Assembly: GCA_965240325.2 (NCBI GenBank)
Contig: OZ251231.1
Span: 2,294,001-2,358,000 of the forward strand
Length of the DNA: 64,000 nt
Direction: 5' to 3'
Origin: Rebecca billardiae RCC1528
Lineage: Eukaryota > Haptophyta
Below are positions 31,990 through 41,217 of this stretch, piece after piece. Within the stretch, counting starts at the first letter, position 1, and every line of letters starts with the position of its first letter. A program made the translations under genes and the position numbers. The notes under the pieces are model-generated. The model ran no database searches. It was not told the origin of the DNA and saw only the letters and a list, made by a program, of their open reading frames with translations.

Positions 31990-32600
31990 CGCCCGGTGCG
32001 CTTCGGGCAGCCCTGCTGTGGCCGCGCGCACGGTCCGCGGAGATCGCGCTCGGCAGCTCGCCCGTCAGCCTCGCACAGCCTTGCGCGCTCGGCAGGATCG
32101 GCGCAGCGTCGGACAAGCTCGCGCAGCTCGTCCTCGGCGTCGGCGGGGAAGAGCGTCGCGAGCAGCTGCGGCTCGAGCCTGTCTACGATGTCCCGCAGCC
32201 GCAGCAGCCGCTCCTTGCACGCCCTCGGCGTCTTCCCCTCGAATGCGGGCCACGCGCGCTGCGAGGTCGCGTGCAGCACGTGCGCATACTGCGACTGCAG
32301 CAGGCCAATGTCCCGCGGCTCGAGCCTGTCTACGATGTCCCGCAGCCGCAGCAGCCGCTCCTTGCACGCCCTCGGCGTCTTCCTCTCGAATGCGGGCCAC
32401 GCGCGCTGCGAGGTCGCGCCTGCAGCACGTGCGCCGATCGATGCTGCGACTGCAGCAGGCCAATGACAATGTCCTGCTCGATCGTCCACGACGAGTCGTT
32501 CTGCGTGTAGAAGCGCAGGACGTGCTGGTCGTGCATGGTGCGCAGCGCGGTGTGCAAGCGCGCGAACGCGCGCTCGGGCGAGTCCTCCGGCAAGAGCTCG
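31990..32600 (-). pseudogene. Decayed or hypothetical coding sequence with internal duplication
   Basis: The minus strand reads 'ARLHTALRTMHDQHVLRFYTQNDSSWTIEQDIVIGLLQSQ' (32480-32590), then a helical segment 'AWPAFEGKTPRACKERLLRLRDIVDRLEP' and 'ADAEDELRELVRRCADPAERARLCEADG'. The helical segment is duplicated in tandem (32169-32315 and 32316-32465, period 147), with an indel that changes frame between copies. The composition looks coding and soluble-helical, but no intact frame spans it and no family is recognised. Confidence 0.35.
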
Positions 32601-32829
32601 TCCTGCGGCTCGGTGCCCGGCTGCCGCTCTCCCTGCCTGCGCGCCGCCGCACGCCGCGCGGACAGCCGCCAAATAACGCTTACGGGTAAGATTCCCTCAT
32701 TTGGTCATATCACTTGTTCGGCCACGCCCGCACGGCGCATATCTGGTCGAAGCGAACCGCCGTTTTTGTGAGTTTGTATAATAAGTTCATCTCAGAAATG
32801 GTACGGCGAAACGGTGCGAAAACGCGTGC

Positions 32830-33162
32830 CTAGGCGTTTTTGATTAGGCGAAGATCTGGCACGGGGTTCATTTCGCGGGTACCAATAGACAAACGAGCCG
32901 CGACGACGAACGTCGTGCCATAATACTGTTGATACTGAAACGTTGTTTTTGAAGTGTGGTTCTCTTCAGAGGAGAAGGATAATAGGAGACGATACTTTAC
33001 TCCTTGAATTGGAATCAGCAAACCAATAGTGTATATCAGCCGGAGAATCACGAACGGCCCACCATACTTATCAGAAAGATGCAGACGCCTTTGTCCTATT
33101 CGAGTTCGATTTCTTCTATTACTTACTATCCGAGGATTAAGGGGCAGTACAAACGCAATCAT
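32830..33162 (-). CDS. AT-rich membrane protein ORF of possible foreign origin
   Basis: 110 residues from ATG 33162. The frame is open back to 33207. It ends in a stop at 32830. The flanking 32.7-33.25 kb is strikingly AT-richer than the rest of the window, and codons use A/T freely. Hydrophobic segments are 'MIAFVLPLNP' and 'GGPFVILRLIYTIGLLIPI'. The remainder ('FSSEENHTSKTTFQYQQYYG', 'GTREMNPVPDLRLI') is polar. No family was recognised. A transferred organelle or viral fragment, or part of a transposable element, would explain the base composition. TGACCATAGTAAA, also found at Rep-B ends, lies just beyond at 33322. Confidence 0.4.
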   Translation of the reverse strand: MIAFVLPLNPRIVSNRRNRTRIGQRRLHLSDKYGGPFVILRLIYTIGLLIPIQGVKYRLLLSFSSEENHTSKTTFQYQQYYGTTFVVAARLSIGTREMNPVPDLRLIKNA

Positions 33163-33639
33163 GAGCAGCGATATCGAGTCAAATGCGGATTTCACACCTA
33201 AATCCACCTACAAAAATCCCCCAAATCCTGCGCGTCCTCTTTTTTGATTTTGCGGAGCACGTGCACCGCCCCCCCCGGCTTTCGCTCACGCTCAGACCTT
33301 TCGGGGGGGCCGTGCGCCATAAGCACATGACCATAGTAAAACAAGCATAGTCAGTTAACAGGCCTCGCTGCCGCTACTAGGCGCGCGCCAGACACGGAGC
33401 GCGCGCACCAGTTCAAGTTGCGTCGCGCTGCGCACGGAGCATGCGCGACGAGATCGCGGCGGGGGCGGCGAGATCGCGGCGGGGGCGACGGGCAACAGCC
33501 TGCCCGCGGGCGCGTTCGTCACTCGAGGAGCAGCGCGCAAGGGCGAGCCGAGTCCGGAGCACGCGAGCTCGTCGCTCGCCGCCCGGAGCAGAGCGACCGC
33601 CGAGCGAGCGGCGCGCCAGAGCTGATGAGCCGGATGCGC

Positions 33640-34190
33640 CCGGAGCTCGCGCGGCTGAAGGGCGAGCTCAAGCACGCGAGCTCGCGCCTCGACGCTGAGC
33701 GCGAGCTCCTCCTCAACTCGGTCGACGGCGGCGCGGAGGTGCAGCAGCGTGAGGACGAGCAGGAGCATCAGTGAAACGCGCGCCGGTTCCGGGTCGCGCA
33801 GCGGCGCCCAGCTGCCTGCACGCGAGCGGCGGCCACGTGGCGCGAGGAGCTGCGTGGGGAAATCGCCGCGCGCGTCGACGCGGCGATCACCGGGCTGCAG
33901 GCCTCGCCAATCGACGCGGTGCGCACCCTCGCCGCCAGCCGCGACGACTCCGCCGTCGAGCTGCAGCAGCTGCGCGCGCAGATGCCAGAAGTGCCGATGG
34001 GCGGCGGCGTTACCCGCGGCGTATCAGCAGGCTGACGTGCACGAGCACGTGACACGCGGAGGCGCTACGCGCCAAGCTGGCGAAGTGCGGCGCCGAGCTC
34101 GACGAGCTGAGCGACGCGGCAACGGACGCGCTGGGCGCCCGCGCTGCCATCGTCGCGGCGCCCTCCAGCAGCTCGAGCAGCTGTGGATAG
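33640..34190 (+). pseudogene. Fragmented coiled-coil coding sequence
   Basis: Three pieces in different frames look like one decayed helical protein: 'MRPELARLKGELKHASSRLDAERELLLNSVD' (33632-33730), 'TWREELRGEIAARVDAAITGLQ' with 'DDSAVELQQLRAQMPEV' (33838-34000), and 'ALRAKLAKCGAELDELSDAATDALG' (34062-34140). Heptad-like spacing and Glu/Leu/Ala content suggest coiled coil. Frame changes and stops separate the pieces, and no GTGCG..CAG intron joins them cleanly. Confidence 0.35.
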
Positions 34191-34230
34191 ATGGCTGTCG
34201 AGGCGACCGCGGGTGTGACTCACAGTGTGA

Positions 34231-34605
34231 GTGAGTCGCGCGCGGCTCAGCCTGCCGCTGGCAGCCGCCGTCTTCGAGGCCGACGCGGCGGAGGAGGCGG
34301 TGGGCGAGCACGGCGGCGCGGTGGAGCAGGCGCGCACGCGCGGCGGCAGGCGCGACGCGCCGCTCGCCTCGTTCCACCGCCCCGAGCTCCGCTCGGTCGG
34401 TCTCGGTGCGAGGCTGCGCAGCCGGCAGGCCGGGGCCAGCAGTGGCGCGCGCTCTCGCTCTGCCGGCACGAGCGACCAGCGGCCCGTCGTCGAGCGCATG
34501 GCGCAGGGCGAGTATCTCAAGCAGGTGCGCCCGCTCGCGCGCACGCGCCGGCTCGCGCCGCGCCAGCGCCTCTCGCCCTGCCTGCGCGCGCGCGCCGGCC
34601 GCTAG
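34231..34605 (+). CDS. Hypothetical Arg-rich protein, doubtful
   Basis: A 124-codon open frame follows the coiled-coil remnant ('MSRARLSLPLAAAVFEADAAEEAVGEHGG', later 'RPVVERMAQGEYLKQVRPLARTRRLAP'). It may be a further piece of the same decayed gene. No domain recognised, and its start is not an ATG with clear context. Confidence 0.2.
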   Translation: MSRARLSLPLAAAVFEADAAEEAVGEHGGAVEQARTRGGRRDAPLASFHRPELRSVGLGARLRSRQAGASSGARSRSAGTSDQRPVVERMAQGEYLKQVRPLARTRRLAPRQRLSPCLRARAGR

Positions 34606-34728
34606 TCCCCGCGGCGGCCCGCGGCGACAGTCCTCGGCCCGCCGGCCCGGTGGGCGGCAGTGACTGAGTTGGCGGTGGCAGCTCAGGCGAACTGTTACAC
34701 ATGTCAGACCGAGACAGCAGCCGACGGA

Positions 34729-34796
34729 GGGTGCACCGCGGGCCCCGAACTACGTTCGTTCTACGGAAAAAGACCGCGGAATAACGCGGTCATATT
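34729..34796 (+). repeat. Rep-A terminal motif with hairpin, copy 2
   Basis: AGGGTGCACCGCGGGCCCCG, AACTACGTTCGTTCTACGG, then GACCGCGGAATAACGCGGTC at 34772-34791. The 7-bp stem is unchanged but the loop is GAATAA instead of GAA. Confidence 0.8.
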
Positions 34797-35021
34797 CAAT
34801 AAATCAATAATCGCGTAGTCTAATCCAGTCAATTTGACCACTTGCCTACTCTTACTCTAGCATTTAGCGCTGCTGGCGATCGCGACATCACGACTCGTCA
34901 GCAATGATCTGATCGGTCCAACAGCCTCAGGCTCATCACCGCGTTATTGGGAGCTCAAGCCAGTCAGGCCGCGCACCGGACTTGTTTGCGTTGCGTTGTT
35001 TCATCGGAATCGGCGGATGAC

Positions 35022-36734
35022 TCAAGCCAGCGGCTGCCTCGGCTTGCTGGCGTCGTGGCGCCGAGCACCCATCACGGCAAGTGCCACGAGAGCGGCAGCG
35101 ACCAGCGCGCCGGCTGCACCGCACGCGGCACCGAACGCGGCGCCCGCAGCGAACGGATCGTGCCGTGGCGTAATGCCAGCCGGCGACCCACCCTCGAGCG
35201 TCAGGCCGTGCGGCGCGTCGTCGATGCGCCATCGGAGGCTGACCGAGCCGAGCGAGTTGTCCTTGCCGCGGGGTGCGCTGCGCCACGAGCCGCGGCCGCT
35301 CGCGAGCGGCAACGTGGTATTGCCGCTCGGCGAGTCGACGCTGAAGAGCGCGTGCCCGACGAGCGTGCCCCGCCGCCCGTCAGGCCCGTCGGCGTCGTAC
35401 ACCTCGGCGATGATGACTGGGGCGTCCGGGTCGACGTTGAGCTTGAGCTCGAGCCCCGACCACAGCACGATGCTCGAGTCAGCCACGCGGGCGGTCTTCG
35501 CGGTCGAGCCGCCCACGCCCTTGAGCAGGACGTACACGTCGGAGAGGTCGGGCTTCGCGGCATCGGCCGCGTCCTTGTCCAAGTCCGGCACGCCAATCAC
35601 GGCGATGTCCGACACGGTGAGGGACAGCGGGCCCCTCTTCGGCGGCCGGCCGCGGCTGCGCTGGTCTCCGACCGGCGCCGGAGGCTTGGGCCGCGCGGCA
35701 GCGAGCGCGGCCTCGTACGACTCCGGGCCGCCGCACTCGGTGTGGATGTTGCTGTTGCCCAGCATGTACGACACGGTGCCCTGCGAGAGGTACACCTGGC
35801 CCCAGCCCGAGCCCTCCTGCTGCACGGTGTTGCCTGCAGGCGCACAGGGGGAAGGGAAGGCGGGGCCGGGTCGGTGGCGCGCTCGTGGTGCGCGCGCGCC
35901 AGCGTCGCGCGACAGGGCGCGCACCAGAGAAGCTGTTGTCGTCGTGGATCGCGATCTGCGAGGTCTCGAGCAGCCCGACGGCAGGCGCGTCCTCCGAGGC
36001 CTGGTTGCCCGTGAAGGTGTTGCCCGACAGGCCGCCGCCAGTGCCACCGCTGACGACCACCGCGCCGCCCAGCTGCGCGACGTTCCCAGTGAAGCCGCAC
36101 TTGGTGAGGCTGAGCCCGTCCGAGTTGGTCGCGGCGAGGGCGCCGCCGACGCTCGCCGCACGGTTGCCCGTGAACGACGACTCCGTGATGCTCACGCCCT
36201 TGCCGTTGACCACGGCGACTGCGCCGCCAGCCTCGGCGGCGGACGAGACGCGGAACGAGCAGCCACTGACGAGCACATCTGACGAGTCGCGCAGCAGGAG
36301 CGCGCCGCCAGAGCCCGTCCCGGATGCCGAGGCCTGCACGCGCCACACAGCCGGCGCACGTGCCAGGCGTGAGGTGACGCACGACCGACAGGGACGCATG
36401 GCGCGCGCGGAGCACGCACCTCGCTCCGCCCGTTGTTGAATGCGATGTTCTTGATCTGGAAGTCCTGCACATCAACCAGCTCGAGGATGCGCGTGGTACC
36501 CCCACCGTCGAGCACCGCGTCGCGCTGATTCCGTCCAACCAGCTTGACTGAGTGCACGTTCTGGAGGGCAAGAGGCTTGGTGAGCGAGTAGGTGCCAGCG
36601 TCCTTCAGGTTGATGGTGTCGCCCGACCCCACCTGGGTGAAGGCGGCCTCAAGCTCGACGGACGTGTGCACATTGTACGACTTGCCAAGCGCCCCCGTCG
36701 CGCCGAGCAGCGCGATCCACGCCGCACGCAGCAT
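35022..36734 (-). CDS. Secreted beta-helix + C2-like protein with C-terminal membrane anchor
   Basis: Minus-strand exons 36734-36420, 36333-35925 and 35833-35022, giving 511 residues. Introns of 86 and 91 nt are both GTGCG..GCAG and in frame. An N-terminal signal peptide (MLRAAWIALLGATGALG) is followed by a right-handed parallel beta-helix of the polymorphic-outer-membrane/pectate-lyase type (~residues 20-260): 'NVHSVKLVGRNQRDAVLDGGGTT', repeated 'GGAVAVVNGKGVSITESSFTGN' and 'GGALAATNSDGLSLTKCGFTGN' turns. A C2-like beta-sandwich follows (~310-430; 'LSLTVSDIAVIGVPDLDK', 'VYVLLKG', 'LNVDPDAPVIIAEVYDAD'). Near the C-terminus there is one hydrophobic helix (GALVAAALVALAVMGARR) and a short basic tail. 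It is likely a cell-surface protein with the helix outside; ligand unknown. Confidence 0.8.
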
Positions 36735-37288
36735 CGTTGAGTCGCGGGACCGTGCCCCGGCCGTGAGCTTGCTGGGCGTGACGCCCGAAACTCCGCGAGC
36801 TGTGGCGCCGCCCGCCGCCGCCGAGCCGCAATTGATCTTCGCGATCAATTTCTGCTGGCCGAAAAGTCCGTTGCCAAAAGGAACTTTCACTGCCCGGACT
36901 CAGCCCTGAACAAGTCACTGGGCCTGGGGCTTGCCTGAGTCAGAGTAATTGGGCAAGCTCTCAAGCTGCTGGCAGTGGCTACAGTTTACTAAGAATAAGA
37001 GACGCACACAGCTCAGGCAGGCGACAGTTTACTAATAAGAATAAGAGACGCACAGCTCAGGCAGTACTATCTATGCTCTGCCACCAACGCCGACTTCGTG
37101 TCGGCGACCGGGCACTGCCGCCCGGACGTAAATCAGGAAACCCGCGTCGTCCCTGCTAATACCTGTGTCGTTACTATCATACGGATACTGGTTGGCGCAG
37201 CTGGGCGTCAATATCCGCCTGCTGGCGCGCTGCATTCAGAATTACAGAGCGCTGGCGTGTTGACGTGTCCGAGTTAGTCTACTGTCTC
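36735..37288. other. Intergenic with short direct repeats
   Basis: Upstream region of the beta-helix gene. It contains ACAGTTTACTAA..GAATAAGAGACGCACA..CAGCTCAGGCAG twice (36973-37018 and 37024-37065). A third copy with a small insertion is at 40859-40907. No gene seen. Confidence 0.6.
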
Positions 37289-38340
37289 TATGACCGCGTT
37301 CCGCGGTCCTTTTCCGTAGAACGAACGTAGTTCGGCCGCGGGGCCCGCGGTGGCGGTGCACCCTCCGTCGCAGTCGTCCCGTACGTAACTAGACTCCATC
37401 CAGCGGCGCGCCGCCCAGCGCCGCGCCGCCGCCGGCCCGGCCGGCCGGCCGGGCGCGGGCGCGTCGGCGGCTGGCGTGCGCCGAGTGTGGATGTCGGTCG
37501 TCGGCCGAGCTGCCCTCATCACAGACGGCCCTTACCTGACCCCCTGCGCGTGCGCGACGGCCGACAGGCGGATGCGACTCGGCGTGATCGACGCACGAGC
37601 GCGACTCTTGCACGCCAGGCCACCGGCGGAGCTGACTGACAGCCAGGGAGCCGACGGCGCGGGACCGCGGATTCGATCGACTTCGTTCGGGCCTGCCGCT
37701 GACCGTCGTCGCCGCGACGCCAGCAGCGCAGGAGTAGATGATCTGCAGGTCAGTAGGGTTCGACCTGCGCGCCTGCGCGACGGCCGACAGGCGGGCGCGA
37801 GGCGTGAGCGACGCATGAGCGCGACTCTACGTGCACACCAGGCCCACGCGGCCGAGCTGACTGACCGAGCCAGGGAGCACGGTGCGAGCAGCCATGCAGC
37901 ACCGGTGCTTGCGCGCGCCGCGCGTGCACGGGGTGACACATCTCGGTCAGGCTCGGCACGCGTCGCAGAGGCACGGCCAGCTCTGGGCACGCCAGGCGCC
38001 CAGGCCACGCGGAGCTGACAGCCACGGGGAGCCGACGGCGCGGGGCCGCGTGGTGATGTCGGAGACTCAGAGATCGATCAGTCCGGCATCATGCGCCGCT
38101 GCCCCCGAGCTTGCGAGAGCCCGAACACAGGGCGGCGGCTGCGGCGGCGCGGCTCGCGGCCGCGCGGCCGGCCGCGCAGGCATCGACAGGGCGCGGCAGG
38201 GGCGTGCGGAGTGATTAGTGAGCGGGCACGAACGCGATGTCGACGGCCGTCGGGACCCGCCGCAGACGCGCGCTCCAGGCGCCACTCGGCACTCGCCACG
38301 CGCACCTGCCCATCGAGCGCCCCCTTGGACCGTTGACGAG
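37289..38340 (-). repeat. Dispersed repeat Rep-A, copy 2 (minus strand)
   Basis: Reverse complement of the same landmarks as the copy at 2.4-3.5 kb, including two GCGTGGCCTGG..GCGCTCATGCGTCG-type units and the GATCGATCTCTGAGTC junction (38068-38083). Its terminal hairpin is at 37292-37308. Copies 1 and 2 are nearly full-length and diverged by many substitutions, so this is an older family than the LTR element. Confidence 0.7.
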
Positions 38341-38491
38341 AGTCGTCGCGGCTCGCTCGCCACCCCCGAAGAAAACCTGCACACGTCCTTGGGCAGGTTT
38401 TGAGCTCGCCAGCTCGGTAAGTCAGTGACTATGGAATGGGCTGGCAACGAATAGCTGCGCGGGTATTTTCAATAAGGCTTGCGGGTTTTAG

Positions 38492-38722
38492 ACTCTAGAT
38501 ACCAACCGCCGCGAAGCCAAGTTCGTATTCATCAAGGCGGAGGCAAACTATGATACATGGATACGAAGCGCTGTAAATGTTCTCCAGCATGAATACGACC
38601 CCGTGATGAAGATTTTGCCGCTAACGATGTGTAAAAATAGCCTCAAAGAAGCTGACGCTTGTATTGGACTTGTAACCGTCCTACTTCACACTCACGCCCG
38701 GCCGTCCACGATTGATTTATGA
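38492..38722 (+). pseudogene. AT-rich coding remnant, no start codon
   Basis: A 76-residue open stretch runs from a TAG at 38489-38491 to a TGA at 38720-38722. It reads 'FVFIKAEANYDTWIRSAVN', 'VLQHEYDPVMKILPLTMCKN' and 'SLKEADACIGLVTVLLHTHA'. The amino-acid composition is that of a normal globular protein, and the codons are A/T-ending, unlike every host gene in the window. It probably is a fragment of a transferred or viral/transposon gene. No family recognised. Confidence 0.35.
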
Positions 38723-38739
38723 TTAGGGGAATAGTGTGG

Positions 38740-38924
38740 GCGCGGTTTTTTCTCCGTAATGCATGTGTAGAGAGGGTCTCAAAAATCGAAACTCGGTCTC
38801 CGCCAGCCCTAAAAATCGCCCCCCGTCCCTTTTTTCTTGATCAAAGATCTTTTTGAAACGTGGTTCGGGCCCGCTGGTGCGGGCTCCACGCTGCGCGCTC
38901 CGCCTGCACCGCGGGCCATGAGTA
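38740..38924 (-). repeat. Dispersed repeat Rep-B, copy 3 (minus strand)
   Basis: Minus-strand copy that starts ATGGCCCGCGGTGCAGGCGG and retains AAAAAGATCTTTGATCAAG and the GACCCTCTCTACACATGCAT tail. It is arranged head-to-head with copy 4, 14 bp away, so the pair can form a long hairpin. Confidence 0.8.
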
Positions 38925-38938
38925 GTCTTATATAATAA

Positions 38939-39224
38939 TGGCCCGCGGTGCAGGGCGGAGCGCGCAGCGTGGAGCCCGCACCAGCGGGCCCGAACCACGT
39001 TTCAAAAAGATCTTTGATCAAAGAAAAAAGGGACGGGGGACGATTTTCAGGGCTGGAGGAGACCGAGTTTCGAATTTTGAGACTCCCTTACAGGTGCATC
39101 CTCGTCGAAAAAGGGCGCGTCCGCCGTCTTGAATAGTGAACAGAGGAATCAACGAAACCCGCGCCCAAGTGTGCGAGGCAGGGTAATTGTGGGTAGACTC
39201 TCCTTAATGTAGTGTGACCATAGT
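38939..39224 (+). repeat. Dispersed repeat Rep-B, copy 4
   Basis: Starts ATGGCCCGCGGTGCAGGGCG and ends TGACCATAGTAAAA. The 3' half (GGAATCAACGAAACCCGCGC, GGGTAATTGTGGGTAGACT) matches copy 2 at 31.5 kb. Confidence 0.8.
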
Positions 39225-39454
39225 AAAATAATATGGCCTCGCCGCTGCAAGATGCCAAGAACGACCGTTGACATAATCGTCCAACCAACTCCAATAGTGC
39301 GAGAGATTGAAAATACCCGCCGCAGCTATCCGCTGGAGTGGTCGCCTCGCCGCCTCGGCCAAGGACTGCCAGCACAGCCGAACGAAAGCGAACGGAGGCC
39401 GAGGGGCGGCCCGCTGCGGCAGCGCACGATCGTTCAATCCGACGGACTCAGCGC

Positions 39455-40501
39455 AGGTGCGCGCTGCTGCGGCGGGTATCCCGACGGTCGTCAGCGTCGC
39501 TTTCGTGCCCGCTCACCCCGCGCGCCCCGCCCTGCCGATCCCTCTTCGGCCCAGTCAGTGCGGTTTCCAACCGAGCACCGGACCGCGGACACGAATCGAT
39601 GTCGACGCTCGCGCGCGGAGAGCAGTCGGCGACGGTACGAGGAGGAGACCGCGGGGCATCCTAACGCGTGAATCCATGCGCGCGCCCGCGCGCGCCACGC
39701 CGCACGCCGCGCAGCTGAACTCTCGGCATGTTCAAGCGCGGGCGGTCGCGAGGACGTCGCGGTTCAGCCGCGTCAGTCTCGCCGAGCCTGATCTGCAGTG
39801 CGGAGCCTTCGCCTGATCCAGTCGGCGTGGTGCGAGCGGGTAGTCTTGGACGTTTTGTCGGGATGTGGAGCAGCCACCACGGCCATCTCGCTCGCCCAAG
39901 CCCTCGCTCGCGCCGTCCATGGCCGAGCTGTGATGGCTCATCCGCGTGCGGCGTGCTGACTGACTGGAGCCTCTGGCTGGACATGATGCAGCGGCGCGGC
40001 AAGCAGCGCGCGCAGATCTGCGGGCGACGAGACTGGGCGAGTCCGAGTCGCAGCACGAGCTGGACCACGCGCACATCCTTTTTGCTCTCGTCCGCCGCAT
40101 CCGAGCTGTCTCGAGTCTCGACGGCTTGACTGGCGCATGGGCGGGCGTTTCGCGCGCGAGCTCGGAGCTCGGACTGCGCGCTGACCGTGAGCGGCGGCTC
40201 TCACTCACTCAGTGACTGAGAGCCAGCTCTGGCGCTGATGGGCACGACGGATGCCTGACTGCCTGACACGAGAGCCACAGGCTGATCTGCGAGCGGCGAG
40301 TCCGCGCGACGATGGCGAGGTTAGTGGCCGATATGCGAATCCGGGGCGACGCCGCCGGCTGTGTGAGTGTCCGTGGTGGTCGGACGGAGCGGGTGGCACA
40401 CCGCACAGACTGTCAGACGGCCGGCACAGACAGACTCTGCACCGCGGGCCCCCAACTACGTTGGTTCTGACGGAAGAGGACCGCGGAACGCGGTCATATA
40501 T
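39455..40501 (+). repeat. Dispersed repeat Rep-A, copy 3
   Basis: Starts in the GCAGGTGCGCGCTGCTGCGG/GTCGTCAGCGTCGCTTTCGTGCCCGC block, homologous to 2410-2520. It then diverges strongly and ends with the terminal motif (40436-40501) whose hairpin is at 40479-40495. One stem-proximal segment reads TTGGTTCTGACGG rather than TTCGTTCTACGG. Confidence 0.55.
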
Positions 40502-41217
40502 AGGCTTCAACTGTAGTAGTACCGTCACAGTAGCGCGCTGTAGCCTGTAGATGATAGTAGACGTAGCGCACCACGACGATTTCCCACCGGGCGGGTCTAG
40601 GCAGTCTTGGTGAGAATCGAAAACGCAATGTCGGTCGGCGAGCGGAGCAGTAGACTCTATTTACAAAAGCAAGGGGAACACTTACTCACGGTGCCGTGAC
40701 TGTGAGTAATTTGAGTATAGTATTCGGTCGGCGACTGAACCCTCTATCGCCCTTGCAGGCCGTCCATAGTCGAAATGCTTGTAAGGAGGTCGGCGTTCCA
40801 ACCGCGGCTACCGCCCAAAGACCTGGGCCGCTCGGCGAGAGGGCAGGCGGTGCGGTGGTTCAGTTTACTAGTAAGAATCAGACAGAGACGCACACAGCTC
40901 AGGCAGGCGAGATTGACGCCATCGAGACTGTCGATCTATACTACGACGGCCAATCACGGATACCGTGTTACTGTTAAGACGGTAGTCGTAGTATATAAAT
41001 AACGCGGTAGTGCGCGCACTGCGCGGCGCACGAAACTGACGATATATATATAATAAAGCCAATATAATTACTCGGTCGTCGTTTCGGTCAGACAGGAGCA
41101 GTCATATATATATGAGGAGCTGCATGAGCAGCAGACGCATATAGATCTGCGCGCATGTCCTGACGGATGTTCATCATGTTGCTGCGCTGCCCGAAAGGAA
41201 ACTACCTGAAAGCGTCC
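40502..41217. other. Intergenic, AT-rich, no gene seen
   Basis: Contains the third ACAGTTTACTA..GCTCAGGCAGGCG direct-repeat unit (40859-40907) and several TATATATA tracts (41040-41120). The 3' end of the glycosyltransferase gene lies at its right edge. Confidence 0.45.

Noticed and set aside
31854-32672. 272-codon continuous minus-strand frame
   Set aside because: It passes through the tandem duplication in a different frame from the protein-like segments; the composition is Arg/Ala-rich and shadow-like.
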